Shown here one piece after another: positions 23,320 through 35,710 of a stretch of DNA of 64,000 nucleotides. The notes below the pieces were generated by a model. That model saw only the letters and a program-made list of their open reading frames with translations. It did no database searches and was not told the origin of the DNA. This DNA is from Sporodiniella umbellata (lineage: Eukaryota; Mucoromycota; Mucoromycetes; Mucorales; Rhizopodaceae), in NCBI GenBank assembly GCA_025677835.1, contig JAIXMR010000074.1, positions 62,001 through 126,000 on the forward strand, read 5' to 3'. A program made the translations under genes and the position numbers. Positions within the stretch are counted from its first letter, which is position 1. Every line of letters begins with the position of its first letter.

Positions 23320-24105
23320 CCTTCTGCTCGCTTTACCTATGCCCAGATGGGTATTGACACTCGCATAGCGTGGAGTACCCGTCAGGTTCTTGTTTTCTCT
23401 GTAAGGTATATGAACGTTACTCTTGGGATCTCTGAAGCGCTTGGCCAAGCCAAAATCAATCATGTTCACTTGGTTTCCTCTTTTGCCAATACCCATCAAA
23501 AAGTTGTCAGGCTTAATGTCCCTATGAATGAAACCTAACCCAATAAGTTTTGTTGCGTGTAAATAGCAAAGCTTACCTTTTGAATGAACATATTCTACGC
23601 GCGAGAGCTAGTACATATAAAGAAAATGGGGGAGATGAGGGGAATTAACATGTGTTACTATTTCCAAAAGGGAGACAAATAAAAAAAAAATCGCTTTACT
23701 AATTGATCGGCTAATAATAGCACTGTCTTTAGAGAAAACCGGCGTTTGCAATAATTGAACAGATCCTCCATCGAAGGGCCCAACAGGTCCATCACAAGCA
23801 CGTTGAAGTCTCCCTCTCGTCCATACCATCGAACAAAAGGTATGCCTACCCCACCCGCCAATGTTTTGTAAACTCGTGCTTCATACTCAAGCTGAGGATG
23901 AGCTGCTCGGACATTTTCCAATTTAACTGCAATATCCTCGCCACTAATAAAATTCGTTCCTACAAAACAAGAATTAAACAACACTACACGAGATGAGCTA
24001 CAAGAACTACTCACCAAGATAAATCTCGCCAAAGGAACCTGCGCCGATTTTTCTTCCTAGCTTGTACTTTGTACCAATAATAATATCTCTTCCTTCTAGC
24101 GACAT
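21963..24105 (-). CDS. Casein kinase 1 (Hrr25/CK1 delta-epsilon type) with poly-Gln tail
   Basis: This is a serine/threonine kinase of the CK1 family. It starts [20 protein letters not shown], with the glycine loop [16 protein letters not shown] lysine motif, [14 protein letters not shown] catalytic loop, [10 protein letters not shown] and the CK1-specific [16 protein letters not shown]. The domain ends [13 protein letters not shown], the usual boundary in this family. About seven exons are present. One intron (23262-23336) is 75 nt, free of stops and in frame, so unspliced RNA would stay open. The tail of about 260 residues is disordered, Pro/Ser/Asn/Gln-rich and holds a Gln run of about 18 near 22505-22560. 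No C-terminal prenylation Cys is present: it ends LLEREKQ, unlike Yck1/2. Hrr25-like roles in nuclear, ER-traffic and repair signalling are family inference. Confidence 0.9.
23285..23314. repeat. CT/GA microsatellite inside a CK1 intron
   Basis: About fourteen CT units on the plus strand (GA on the coding strand) lie within the 75-nt in-frame intron of the casein kinase 1 gene. If retained they would encode alternating Arg-Glu residues. Confidence 0.85.
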
Positions 24106-25858
24106 TGTGAAAGATTAAGTCTGGCAAAATACAGATGAAATGAAAATTCTAAGAGGAATGAGAGTAAGAGGGATATAAAAATTTTCTTTGTAAAAAAAAA
24201 GAAAAAAAAAAGAAAAATGTAACAGTAGTTATAAAAAAAAAAAAAAAAGGGAAAAAGAAGGGAAAGAGAACAAGCGAGAGAGGGAAAGAAAGAGGGAAAG
24301 GGAAAATTGTTGCCGCATCACTGGAGGTCATAGGAGATCTTATATACTCCGTTCACCTCTTATAGCAAACGATGACATCGGTGTCGGCTATAGAATTCGA
24401 TAAGAAAGGAAAATATAAATTGCAGTTCATTCCAGAAAGCAAAATTCGTGTATTTTGTATGGAATATGTCGTGCAAACATACACGCTCGGCATACAATCC
24501 TAAAATAAGTCGGTTTTGTGGGCGTGGTTTGTACCTGCACTTGTATTGTTTGATACCCAATAATGTTCTGGGCATAAATTCGATGGATGATCTCAGCTCT
24601 TTTTTTAACTTTATTGACAGACCATCTTATTTTTCAATTCAAAAGTCGTGTTCTAAAGAAAACAAAAGAAAAAACAAAGAACGGCCATCTACTCTAACCA
24701 CGTAGAGCTGAGGGCCGTTCTATCTGGTCAAGTCTTGTTACCGTCAAACGCTTCAAAGCCCCAAAGCGAAACTAGATTAAATTCCATATACAAATGCGGA
24801 CTATTGTTTATAAACCAGCCTTTTACTTGACTCGATATGGGGCACGATTAAACTAAATAAAGTAACGATCTATATGTAGCCCTGACGTTCAATTAGGCTA
24901 CAGAACAGACATCGTTTGGTTTTCATCGAGTCTTGTACAGTTGGATTGAGCTCTTAAAGATTCGTTCAGGCACAGCAGGTAATACACAGCCGCATAGTGG
25001 CAGACCCAGTTATGACCAATGAAAGAGACACCAAAATAAGTGTATGGATCCGATACTGTATAATAGCAATCGTTAGTTTTCGTAAACACAAAGAAAGAGC
25101 GCATACTAATGTAAAGAATATAATGTAAAGAATAAGCTTTTTCGGATAATTTCAATCATCTTTTGTTCTACACTCTACTGCAGCTTTTTTTTTTTTTCTC
25201 GAACGGCTGTCAACGCTTTCTCTTGGGCATTATCTCGGTCGTATCGCTAAGCTATTTTCGAAACGGCTAATGTCAATGTGGCCCAGACGGTCAGCTTACA
25301 AATATCTTGTTTTGTGTCAAGTGAACTGGTGCATATCAAACTATTCTACTTGTCTTTTTTTTTTGGATTACTCAAACAGCTTGAATACTTGATCTGCTGG
25401 CTTAGCGTTTACTCTTATTTGCTCAAGACCCACTAAAACTCACGCTCTTTTTAAAAAAAGAATGTTTTGTATTACAAATTTTCTCATACAAAAAAATTGC
25501 CTTTTTTATCGCTGTGGAAAAAAAAAAAAAAAAAAAAAAAATCAAAGGAGGCTTCAAGGTCAGATTTTTCTTTATCAAGATTGAAATAAACCGACTGGGT
25601 CAAAGCCACAAAGCGCCTGCTCTCTATCCTCCCCGTGTTGGATACGAAAGCTAGCACATTCACGCCTTTTGTTGGCTATAACGCGTGAAACAAACCCATC
25701 CAATCATTTAAAGTGTGTGTAACCTTCTGCCAGATTGAAAATCAACTAAAAACCCGTCATGCAACCTATAGGATAAATATGAATTTCCGCTAAACTAGGT
25801 TTTCTTTTACGTATAATTTTTTTTTTTTTTTTTTTTTTAAAAAAATCAGAAACTAGAC
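24106..25858. promoter_or_regulatory. 1.75-kb divergent intergenic region between CK1 and aldehyde dehydrogenase
   Basis: This stretch separates two divergent genes and presumably holds both promoters. The CK1 side is purine/pyrimidine-skewed with A-runs (24189-24250) and GA-rich DNA. A perfect 9-bp inverted repeat AGAACGGCC / GGCCGTTCT spans 24678-24721. The aldehyde dehydrogenase side has an A-run at 25518-25540 and a T-run near 25819-25838 just before the ATG. Open frames here are short and show no recognisable protein. Confidence 0.5.
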
Positions 25859-27416
25859 ATGAAACTTCAAGTAGCCTCTCCTATTGATCAATCTATCGTG
25901 TACGAAGTGGATTATCTCTCCAAATCCCAAGCTGATGAAGCTGTCAAGAACTCTCATAAGGCCTTTTTGAGCTGGAAAAAAGTAGCTGTTTCAGAACGCG
26001 TGGCTATCATGAAGAAGTTCTGTACCTTACTTGACGCAAAGAAAGACAAAGTGGCCGAATCAATCACCCTGCAGATGGGCCGTCCTATTCGTTACGGACA
26101 TGGTGAAACGAAGGGTGTGTTAGAAAGAGCCAACTATCTGATCTCTACTGCTGAAGAATGTTTGGCAGATACTGTCATCGAACACACAGACTCAGTCAAG
26201 CGTTTCTCGCGAAAAGAGCCCTTAGGCCCTGTTTTTATTATCGCCGCCTGGAACTACCCTTACTTGACTACTGTCAACAACATTATCCCTGCACTTTTGG
26301 CTGGTAACACAGTCCTGCTCAAACAGTCCCCTCAAACGCCTCAATGTGCTGATATATTTGTTGATACCTTGTTGGAGGCAGGTATCCCATCTCATGTTGT
26401 TCAAGCGGTTCACGTTCAAGATGAAGAAGCCAACTCTATTGTACAACACCCATTGATTCAATACGTTAACTTTACTGGAAGTGTGGCCGTAGGCAAAACG
26501 ATCCGAAAGTCTCTTGGTGACAGCAAGCATTTGATAGGTAACCATTGCTTTGTTTAACCCCTCAAAAAAAAAACCCCCCCACGGCTAACGTTGGGCTGTC
26601 AAACTCTAGGATGTGGAATGGAGCTTGGAGGCAAAGATCCTGCCTATGTCTTGTCTGATTCCGATATCAACTTTGCAGTAGAAAACATTGTGGACGGTGC
26701 CTTTTTCAATTCCGGACAATGCTGTTGTTCCATTGAACGATGCTATGTTCATGAAAGCGTTTACGATGCTTTTGTAGAAAAAGCGGTAGCATTGACCAAG
26801 GTATGAGCAAAACATAACAAAAATGTCAGTCTAACTGTCTCTATCTAGACCTATGTTCTTGGTAACCCTACTGAACAAGAAACCACCCTGGGTCCTATGG
26901 CCAATATCAAATTTGCCAACACAGTTCGCGAGCATGTGAAGGATGCTGTTGCCAAAGGCGCTAAGGCTTTGATAGATCCTTTTGAGGCTGACAAACCCAA
27001 CACTGCATACGTCGGTCCTCAAATTTTGACAAACGTCAACCATGACATGTTGGTGATGAAAGAAGAGACATTTGGCCCTGTCTTGGCTATTATGAAGGTA
27101 TCTTCTGATGAGGAAGCCATCCAATTGATGAACGATTCCGACTATGGACTGACTGCTAGTATCTGGACCAAGAGCGAACAAAAGGCCATGGAGATTGGCG
27201 ATCAAATCGAAACAGGAACTTGGTTTATGAACCGATGTGACTATATTGATCCTGCTTTAGCCTGGGTTGGCGTAAAGAACAGTGGGTTGGGATTCTCCAT
27301 GAGCAAGCAAGGCTTTAATCAATTCACCAGGTAAACGTCACTTATTAAAAAACAACACTCAACTTACATATTTTAATAGACCCAAGTCATATCACCTTAA
27401 ATTATCTCAGCAATAA
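25859..27416 (+). CDS. NAD(P)-dependent aldehyde dehydrogenase
   Basis: Four exons (25859-26537, 26610-26800, 26849-27330, 27380-27416) splice into 462 residues, the usual length for a cytosolic aldehyde dehydrogenase. The Rossmann part has PLGPVFIIAAWNYPYLTTVNNIIPAL and the VNFTGSVAVGK nucleotide loop. The general-base Glu lies in GMELGGKDPAYV, and the catalytic Cys in FFNSGQCCCSIERCYVHE. KEETFGPVLAIMKV and SGLGFSMSKQGFNQFTRPKSY complete the C-terminal half. The sequence resembles the succinate-semialdehyde/broad-specificity aldehyde dehydrogenases; exact substrate is not evident. There is no obvious targeting sequence. It is 122 bp upstream of the Xrn1 start on the same strand. Confidence 0.92.
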
Positions 27417-27538
27417 AATAGTATCTGCGATTGGTTTAAAATTGCTGTACATATTGAACCGACGCAGCATTCTTTTTTTTTTTTTTTTTTTTGGATTTTT
27501 TAATTCTTTAATTTCTTTTTCTTTTGTAAAACAACACA

Positions 27539-30500
27539 ATGGGAATTCCAAAGTTTTTTAGATGGATTAGGTACTTTATATCAGCGCGCAAAAGTAGTGT
27601 TTCTCTGACCGTTACATGTATTCAACAGTGAGCGCTACCCCATGTGCTCTGAGCTAATTACGGACAATGCCATTCCTGAATTTGGTAAGTTCTTTTTTTT
27701 TTTTTTTTTTTTTTTTGTAGATTGAATTGAAAAAAGAAATAAGGAAAGCAACAGTTGTGGCAGCAAAAAAATAAAAGGGATTCAAAGCACAATCTTTTTA
27801 TCTTTTTGTTTTTCAAGTGTGTCGGTATTGATATTTACTATTTGTACGCGTCAATGTATAGATAACTTATACTTGGATATGAACGGTATTGTTCATAATT
27901 GCTCCCATACCAATTCCGACGATCCACATTACAGAATTACTGAAGAGCAAATCTGGCTTGGGATATTTGAGTATATCGACCATCTCTTTTCAAAGATAAA
28001 ACCCAAAAAATTCTTTTTTCTTGCCATTGATGGCGTAGCTCCACGAGCCAAAATGAACCAGCAACGTTCCCGACGTTTCCGTACCGCCAAAGATGCAGAA
28101 GATGCTCGACAAAAAGCTATAGAGAAGGGAGAAGAGCTGCCAGAGGACGACCCGTTCGATACCAACTGTATTACTCCTGGAACAGAGTTTATGATTAAAT
28201 TAACAAAGGAGCTGCGCTACTTTATTTCAAAGAAGGTATCAGAGGACGCAGACTGGCGTAATGTCGAAATTGTCTTATCAGGACCTGAGGTTCCTGGCGA
28301 AGGCGAACACAAAATTATGGAGTACATTCGTCTAGCAAAAGCGCAACCAGGCTACAACCCCAACACAAGACATTGTTTGTACGGTCTGGATGCTGACTTG
28401 CTTATGCTGGGTTTGCTCAGTCACGACCCGCATTTTGCTTTGCTGAGAGAAGAAGTCGTTTTCGGCAAAAACCAAAAAAAAAAAGCTGGGTAAAGTTATA
28501 AACATAGATGGACTCAACCTGTTGTTGTCTTGTGGACCTATCTCATATTTTTATTAGCCTGAACGATCAAAAGTTTTATTTGCTACATTTATGCTTAATG
28601 AGAGAATACCTAGACATAGAATTCAAATATTTGGAAAAAACACTTCCATTTGCTTATGATTTTGAACGTATTTTAGACGATTTTGTTCTGCTGGCTTTGT
28701 TTATCGGTAACGATTTCTTACCCCATCTACCAAACCTTCATATCAACGAAGGTGCCCTGGCTGTTATGTTCAAGATCTATAAGCAGGTGCTACCCACATG
28801 TGATGGATACTTACAAGATGGCGGGCGAGTCAACATGAAACGTGTCCAAAAAGTTCTTGACGAGCTATCAAATGCGATAGAAAAGACAGCTTTTGAGAAT
28901 GAAGGTATGGAGGATCTTTATCTTGCTGGCAAGCGGCCTGATGGCCAAAAGGCGCGTGAAGCCTTAAATCATATGGAACGCAAAAAGAACGGAAAGAGAA
29001 TGACAATGACAGAACACCAAGCTGAAATTTTTGGTGCCGTTCGCGGTTTTTTGACAGGACCCTCCAAATCTCTATCGGCTGGCTGCAGCCTTCAATTCAA
29101 CTACCCGTTCAAAAACCGTGATAAAAAGTTTATCAAAAAACTTACCAAAGAGTTGTATTTGGACCATATGATTACCTACACTGATGTTGAAAAGACGACT
29201 GTTCTCGAGTTGATTTTTCATGGTGCAGGTAACGATAGTGAAGAGTCCGAAATGGACGAAGAGGCATTGAACGCAAGAGATCGTGTGCTGGATAAATATG
29301 AAAGCGCCGACATTGTATCTGAGGAAGCAAACACAGAGGAAGGAGAAAAGGGAGATCAGGAACGCACCAAGGAAGCCATGAAGCTATGGAAAACCGAATA
29401 CTACCGAGACAAGATGGAGATTGATTTCAGCAACCAGAAACAAATGGACGAACTGGTCAGTGCCTATTTAGTGGGCATTCAATGGGTTCTTCAGTACTAC
29501 TACAACGGTGTGGCATCCTGGGGCTGGTTTTATCCTTATCACTATGCACCCAAGATCTCTGACCTGGTTGATATTGAACGTTTTCAAGACCACGCTTTTC
29601 AACTTGGAGAGCCTTTCAAGCCTTACGAGCAACTTATGGGCGTTTTGCCTATGCTCAGTAGAAAGCTGTTGCCTGTTGCTTACCGTGATTTGATGACAGA
29701 CCCTGTATCGCCTATCATTGACTTTTATCCCACTCAGTTTGATTTAGATATGAACGGAAAAAAACAAGCATGGGAAGCAATTGTGAAGATTCCTTTTATT
29801 GACGAGGCCCGCCTTTTGCAAGCCATGAAGGCAAGAGAACAACGCTTGACAAAAGACGAGCGTGAGATGGCTCGATTAGGAAAAAGCTACCGATTTGTGT
29901 ATGATGAGAAATTGGCTCAGGCAGATCCAAAAAGCTGGCCTGTTTACAGCAGCCCTTTACCAGGTGTTTTCCCTGATATCCGGCCCTGTTTTGTACGAGA
30001 GACAATTTACCAACTCCCTGTGTTGCCCGATACAGGTCTTCGAAAGGGACTGTTGCCGGATGCCAAGATAGGAAAGGAAGCGCTGGCCGGCTTCCCTTCG
30101 CTCAAGGTGATTGACCACGACTCACATATTGGTCACCACAATGTACGCGTATTCAATGCGGATAGCTCAAATGAATCCGTTGTGATCTCACTCAAGAACC
30201 GTTACAAGAACGCGAGCGAGCGTGAGTTGATCAAGCTGTTTAGTTATCGCTCTGTCTACGTTGGCTACCCTTATCTCAAGCAAGCGGCTGTGATTGGAGT
30301 GTCTAGTGCTGACTGCAAGATGTTTGTGACTGTAGATCAAAAAGGAAACAAAAACTACCAAGAACAACGATGGAATGAAAAAGAACGAGATGATTGGCAG
30401 AATATGGCTACTCGACTGGAGCATCTCCGTAGCAAGCGATTCGGTTTATTGGTGGGAGATATTGATGTGGTTGCTCATGTCTGCTTCCTGAATGGTATGC

Positions 30501-31720
30501 ATCAGACGGATACTGGAGCGATGGTTAAGCAGTATGTGCATCCCAGCTTAGCCGAGCCTGTACCGTTCCAGACAATTGTAATTCGTGTAGCCAACCCAGA
30601 TCCTCGCTTTATTGAATTACCTGCTCCTCCTATCGAGCAAAGCCATCCTGTAGGCAGTGTATGCTTCTTTAGTACTGGAAAGTTCAAGGGTAGCCAAGCC
30701 AAGGTGGTAGGCTACACAAATGGCAATGTGGATATTGCCCTGGACGATTACTGCGATCATCCCCAATCTTGCCGTACCGATTTTGGACATCAAGTGGTCT
30801 TAAAGCAGACACGAGAGATAGTGTACGCATCTGCACAAGTACTGTGCCGTGAGCTTCGTATTTCCAACTTTGCTCTTTCCCGCTTGACATCCTCATTGCA
30901 AGTAGTTGAGCGTCATGGACAACGTATCAACATTGGCCTCAACCTAAAGTTTGAATCCAAAGGAGAATGTGTGCCTGGCTATACGCGCAAGACACCAGAA
31001 GGCTTTTGGGAATACTCGACTAAAGCAAGCGCTTTGATTGGAGAATACATACAAGCCTTCCCTGAGTTTGTTCAGATGATGATGAAAAGAAAAGGCTCCA
31101 GTATGTTGGAAATAGGCGATTTTGGATGGACTGATGAAGGAGCCAAGTACCTTCAAAACATGCGTGCTTGGCTTAAGGCAAGAAAAGTACATGATTTAAC
31201 ACGCGTATCTATTGATGCTTGTGAACTCGAAAAAGTAAGTGGATCGCGAGAAAGAGAACAAAACCAACGTGTTTTTTTTTTTTAAAAAAAAAAGGAATAT
31301 ATTGGACTTGTTGAAAAAGCAGGTAGTCGATATCAAACTGCTTTTGAGCAAGTTCCCAAAAAGTCGATTATTATCAAGAACATCCCCCGTGTGAATCTCT
31401 TGAGACCAGCCGACGCGCCCTTCAAGTTGGAAAACCAAGCATTTAACTTGGGAGATCGTGTAGTTTATGCTACTGATACAGGCATTGTTCCCTTGGGATT
31501 GAAGGGCACAGTTGTTTCGTATAGTCAAAAGGTGATTGATGTTGTCTTTGACAAACCTTTCTTGGGCGGTACTACTTTGGATGGAGGGTAAAAAAAGAAA
31601 AAAAAAAAAAGGCTTTAACAACGTATTATTTTCTAAAACACATACAATAGATGTCAAGAAACAAGAGGTGCAGCTCTGAATACCTGGCAAGTGATCAACT
31701 ATGGCATTGAAAGAAGCTAA
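27539..31720 (+). CDS. XRN1: 5'-3' exoribonuclease 1 (Xrn1/Kem1), short C-terminus
   Basis: Xrn1 degrades decapped mRNA in the cytoplasm. Six exons (27539-27570, 27629-27684, 27862-28489, 28558-31234, 31295-31587, 31651-31720) add up to 1,251 residues. The N-terminal nuclease reads MGIPKFFRWISERYP, DNLYLDMNGIVHNCSH, DGVAPRAKMNQQRSRRFR, GPEVPGEGEHKIMEYIR, HCLYGLDADLLMLGLL and FIGNDFLPHLPNLHI, with the acidic metal ligands intact. The Xrn1-specific PAZ/Tudor-like, KOW and SH3-like domains follow, the last one reading FNLGDRVVYATDTGIVPLGLKGTVV. The chain stops soon after (YGIERS), so the long disordered tail of yeast Xrn1 (1,528 residues) is missing. The second intron is unusually long at 177 nt. 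Confidence 0.95.
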
Positions 31721-31854
31721 AGTCAAAAAAAAATAAAAATAAAAAAAAAGGATAGAATTCATTCTATTTTTGTTTATTTCTGCTCTTTTTTTTCTCTTCT
31801 GCTTTTTGTTATTGTTGTATACATTTTTAAGCTCTGCTTTTCTTTTTCTATCAT

Positions 31855-32413
31855 TTATTTCTTTGCTGCCATCGATATTTCAAACTCTCTTTGTCTTTCG
31901 TTCAAAACACATTTGATTCTAGCCATTGATTTTTGGCACTTTTATATCAAGAGTTAGTTTAAATTGTAAAATGGTGAAGAGCCGTTAGTTATAAGCATTG
32001 TTTTACCTTCATCATACGTCCTCGGTTAGTCCAGGTTTGAGTAGGTATGTTTAGGCGACTTGCTTCGTGCTTTTGAGTAGCAAGTAAATTACGCTCTTTT
32101 AACAAGACATACCATAATTTATGAAGGTCTTCAAAAGATTTCTGACGAAGTTCTTTAGCTTTCCAGGAACGGCCTAACAAAAAAAAAAAAGAGAGAGGGA
32201 TGAGAAAGACTTTTGAAAGAAGAGCTCTAGTTTTTCACCTGTCCAGATTTGTTCAGGCAAAGCTTGGTTGTTTTCAAAGAATTGATAGAGCCCTTTGGGT
32301 TTTGTTGAAGCAACTGGAGTAGCTGACTCTGCCAATGTTGGGAAAGAAGTTGAAAATGAGCGGATGGCGCTTTTCGATAATCTAGACTGCGTGATGCGTT
32401 GTAGGATAGACAT
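31855..32413 (-). CDS. Mitochondrial ribosomal protein uL29m (MRPL47/Mrpl4)
   Basis: This is a large-subunit mitoribosomal protein. The start [20 protein letters not shown] is a mitochondrial presequence without acidic residues. Exon 1 ends near [20 protein letters not shown]. Exon 2 carries the hallmark [29 protein letters not shown] split across the junction. Exon 3 follows a phase-0 intron after MMK and reads [17 protein letters not shown], ending at TAA 31855-31857. If this last intron is not removed the frame ends early at 31989, giving a chain lacking the final helix. The spliced form fits the family better. The gene converges on Xrn1 with 134 bp between stops. Confidence 0.88.
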
Positions 32414-32742
32414 TTGTTGAAAACAAGAGCAAAAAAAAAAAAAAAAAAAATTTGGCAGATGCTACAAGGGCTTTGAAAAAAAAAACCCCCCTCTGTCTGC
32501 CTCATATTTACACTGTTTCTCTACGCACACACCTCTCTCGATTTGACAAGCCTCCCCTTTTTTTAAGTTCCGGATTTTATATATGTAAAAAAATAAAAAA
32601 ATAAAAAAAAAAGGTATACAAAAAATTATTATAGTGTGAATTGAGCCAAACAAAAAAGGGATTTTGTTATGTGTGTAGTATTGATGTCAATTGTGTTAGA
32701 ATGTAAGTATATCAAGAAGTATTTTTTTTTGGATGATCTGCT
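32414..32742. other. Promoter region of uL29m and 3' flank of G-alpha gene
   Basis: This 329-bp stretch between two minus-strand genes is AT-rich with A-runs at 32431-32449 and 32588-32612. It should hold the uL29m promoter next to 32413. No gene or clear motif is seen. Confidence 0.5.
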
Positions 32743-34064
32743 TTATAGAAGACCCACATCGCGCAGATTGTTCTGTATGATAATATCGTTGACAGCAGCC
32801 ATCACGAATTTAATCTGCTCTGTATCAGTGGCACAAGTGAAGTGCGAGTAGATTTGCTTGGTCTCTGATTGGTTCAGAGAGCTAAATCGGGTGAGGATAT
32901 ATTCCCTTGCAGCATCGTAGTTATCAGCACCTAAAACAGTGTAAATAGGTGAGTTTAGGGAGGGAAAGAGAGAAACGCGGCAGCTATTGTTTTACCTTTA
33001 TAATCAGGAAAGCTTTCTTGCAAAGAATGCTTTGATAGTTTCTCTTTAAAGATATCTGTCTTATTGAGAAAGAGAATGATTGATGTTCTTACAAACCAAC
33101 GCGAATTACAAATGGAATCAAAGAGTGTCAGAGCTTCTTGCATACGATTCTTGATAAAGAAGGTTAAGGAGAAACGTTACGAATAATAACAAAAATAACG
33201 ACAACAAAAATAAGGGGATTCTTACGACTGTCTCATCTTCGATAAGCACTTGATCATACTCGGAAATAGCGACCAAGAAGATAATGGCCGTCACATTTTC
33301 AAAGCAATGGATCCATTTCTTTCGCTCAGAACGTTGCCCGCCGACGTCAAACATACGGTAGGTAAGATCGCCGATTACAAATGTAGTCTCGGTGATACCT
33401 GTTGTTTTGACGCGCGAACGGAGAACGTCTTGGTCTGTGGGTATGTACCCTTGTTCTCCAATTCGAGCAACTGAATCAAAATAACTAAAAAAAGAGAGAG
33501 AGAGAGAGAGAGAGAAGGATTGATAAATCTGGGTACAGAGTACAAAAGTCACGTACTATTTGGCTGAATCGTTTAGTTGGTATTCTCTGCTTCGTTCAAA
33601 GACACCGAGAAGATGAATGTCTTTCCAGAGAACTTTGATAGCACTTGTGACTTCCACGGGTAAAGATTCTAGTTCGATTTGACTGGGCAGATCCAGAATA
33701 ACTTGGGCGTACGATTTATTTTGAGGGGTGGCTAGGGAAACGCCCATACTTTCCATCGCCTCCAGGATCACCCGCATAGACTGTACTGTGTTTGAAAAGA
33801 TGATTTCTTTGAAAGCTTCACGTTCGTCTCTGGAGTATCCTCCGTCGTGAATCAGCTTCATCTGCTTTAGGATTGTTGACTTGCCTGACTCCCCCGCACC
33901 TAAAGCAAGAAAGGTCAACTTGAGTTGTTGGTTATGACCTATTTACCTAACAATAACATCTTTACTTCATTTCTCATTCTAATCTTATCACCCGCCAAGT
34001 TCTTTTCTATTTCTTCGTTACGAGCCTTTCCATCATGAACTTCATTGGATTGACAGCATCCCAT
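32743..34064 (-). CDS. Heterotrimeric G-protein alpha subunit (copy 1)
   Basis: This is a canonical G-alpha of about 355 residues. MGCCQS provides the myristoylation Gly2 and palmitoylation Cys3/Cys4. The GTP-binding boxes are [15 protein letters not shown] (G1), [10 protein letters not shown] with the catalytic Arg (G2), [14 protein letters not shown] with the catalytic Gln (G3), FLNKTDIF (G4) and TCATDTEQ (G5). The C-terminus is DVGLL, with Val at the position of the pertussis-toxin cysteine. Exons include 34064 to about 33950, 33900 to about 33556, and several shorter ones. The intron near 33485-33553 carries a GA/CT microsatellite. A receptor-coupled signalling role is family knowledge; the pathway is not evident. 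Confidence 0.95.
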
Positions 34065-34324
34065 TTTTTTTTTTCTATTATTTGTTCTATCTATAAAATT
34101 CTATTGTTTAATTTTGTTCTCTTAATGAACACTCCAAGAGAAGTAAAGGAAGAAGAAGAAAAGAAAAAACACAACAAATAAACTGAAAAGAAAAACAGTT
34201 TGAAAAAATAAATAAAATATACACAAAAAATAAACACTCGCTCATTCATCTTACACACAAGAAAAAAGCCCATCCTTTTTTGCTTTTCTCCTTAAATCGC
34301 CATCATTTCCCTTGATGGGACAAA

Positions 34325-34330
<6 letters not shown>

Positions 34331-34369
<39 letters not shown>
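34331..34369. repeat. 39-nt poly(A) tract
   Basis: An uninterrupted run of 39 A residues, the longest homopolymer in the window, upstream of the G-alpha copy 1 gene. Confidence 0.9.
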
Positions 34370-34372
<3 letters not shown>

Positions 34373-35710
34373 CTTAATTCATTAGCTCCTTTTGTTAGCG
34401 ACTTGGTTGTTAAATCAGCACTATAGAATCGCAATAATAACACACATATCGATAGATATAAAACAAGTTTAAAGCTTACTTTGCACTTTTTGTTTATTTG
34501 ATTTTTGTTTTTGGCACTCTTTTCCTTAAAAATAGTTCACAACTGTTGTCTGTGTAAGGGGAAATTAAGGAGTCAAGAAAAATCCAAGGATTATTTTGAA
34601 TACAGAACACAACGTTTTATTAGTTTGTGGGAGAATCAAAGCTACTTTTTTTTCTCTTGTTTTTTTGATATTCTTTTTTGCACATGTCTGTAAGGAGACT
34701 TTGACTGTGGACTATAAAAAGGCAGTACTAGTTCTGCCTCTTATCTCCTATTTTTTTGTTTTTTTTTTGTTTTTTGTTTCTCAAAAAGATGGGGCTATTT
34801 TATCTGTTCCAGAAAAACTAGCCTCCTAGAAGAGATCGACGGAGAGGGTCATGTGTGTCAATAGCGAGTAGACCTGAAGCCACCCTTTGGGTAAGAGTTC
34901 AGTCAATCAGACGCTTTGCCAATTAAGCCAATCAAGTGTGTTCAAAGCTTAAGCCAATCATCAACAATTGAATAAATAGCTTGAGAAGCAATCATACTTT
35001 TTTGGTCCAATCAAAGGGTCCAAATCAAGCCTTCTCTCTTGGGATAACCAGAGTTCGTTTCCATATCAGTCCTTTTATTTATTTTTTTCTTTGAGCCAAC
35101 AGTAACATAGCAGTTTGTTCCAAAAGTCCCTATTGGATTCAAACGGCCACTCTGTTGTATTGAAAGGTTGGCAGACTTCAAATCTCCATAGTTTATCTTC
35201 TGTTTTGGAGAGGCTGGCTGTACACCAAAAGTTAAATCTGAATGATACTAGGAGGGACCCAGAATCTTGAGTTTAAACATCAAAGTACGAATCAAATGTA
35301 CTTGTTTAGTGTCAGACAAAGTGAGCAAAATCATAACTATAGAAAGGCTCACTTTACATTCAGTATTATCAACGCTAAAAAAAATAAAAAGGAGGGGGAA
35401 AGGGTGAATAAAAACTGTCTAGGAAGGCCAGGGCAGATCCATGTTCTTTTGGTGGGGATCGAGTACGTTGCAAAGTCGGCTTGAGCTGTAACCCACCACT
35501 TCCGTAAGATTCCAGCGATTTGATTGGTCAAAAAGACTACCTGTAATTCTTTTCCAAAAAAGGGTATCAAAACAAAAAGGGCATTGTCTAAAGTCGGAAC
35601 GAAAAAGTCTAGAAATACAGATCATTCGTCGCCACAAGTTTTTTTTTTTTTTTTTTTTGAACTATTTTCTTGTCAAGGTTTTGAGCAAGGTACTTGCATA
35701 AGATGAGAGA

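Noticed and set aside
34858..34945. A minus-strand tRNA-like 5' half (GGCTTAATTGGCAAAGCGTCTGATT)
   Set aside because: It resembles a D-arm and the start of an anticodon stem. There is no TΨC arm or B-box of the GGTTCGA type within the right distance and no acceptor stem closes, so it is at best a relic or chance.
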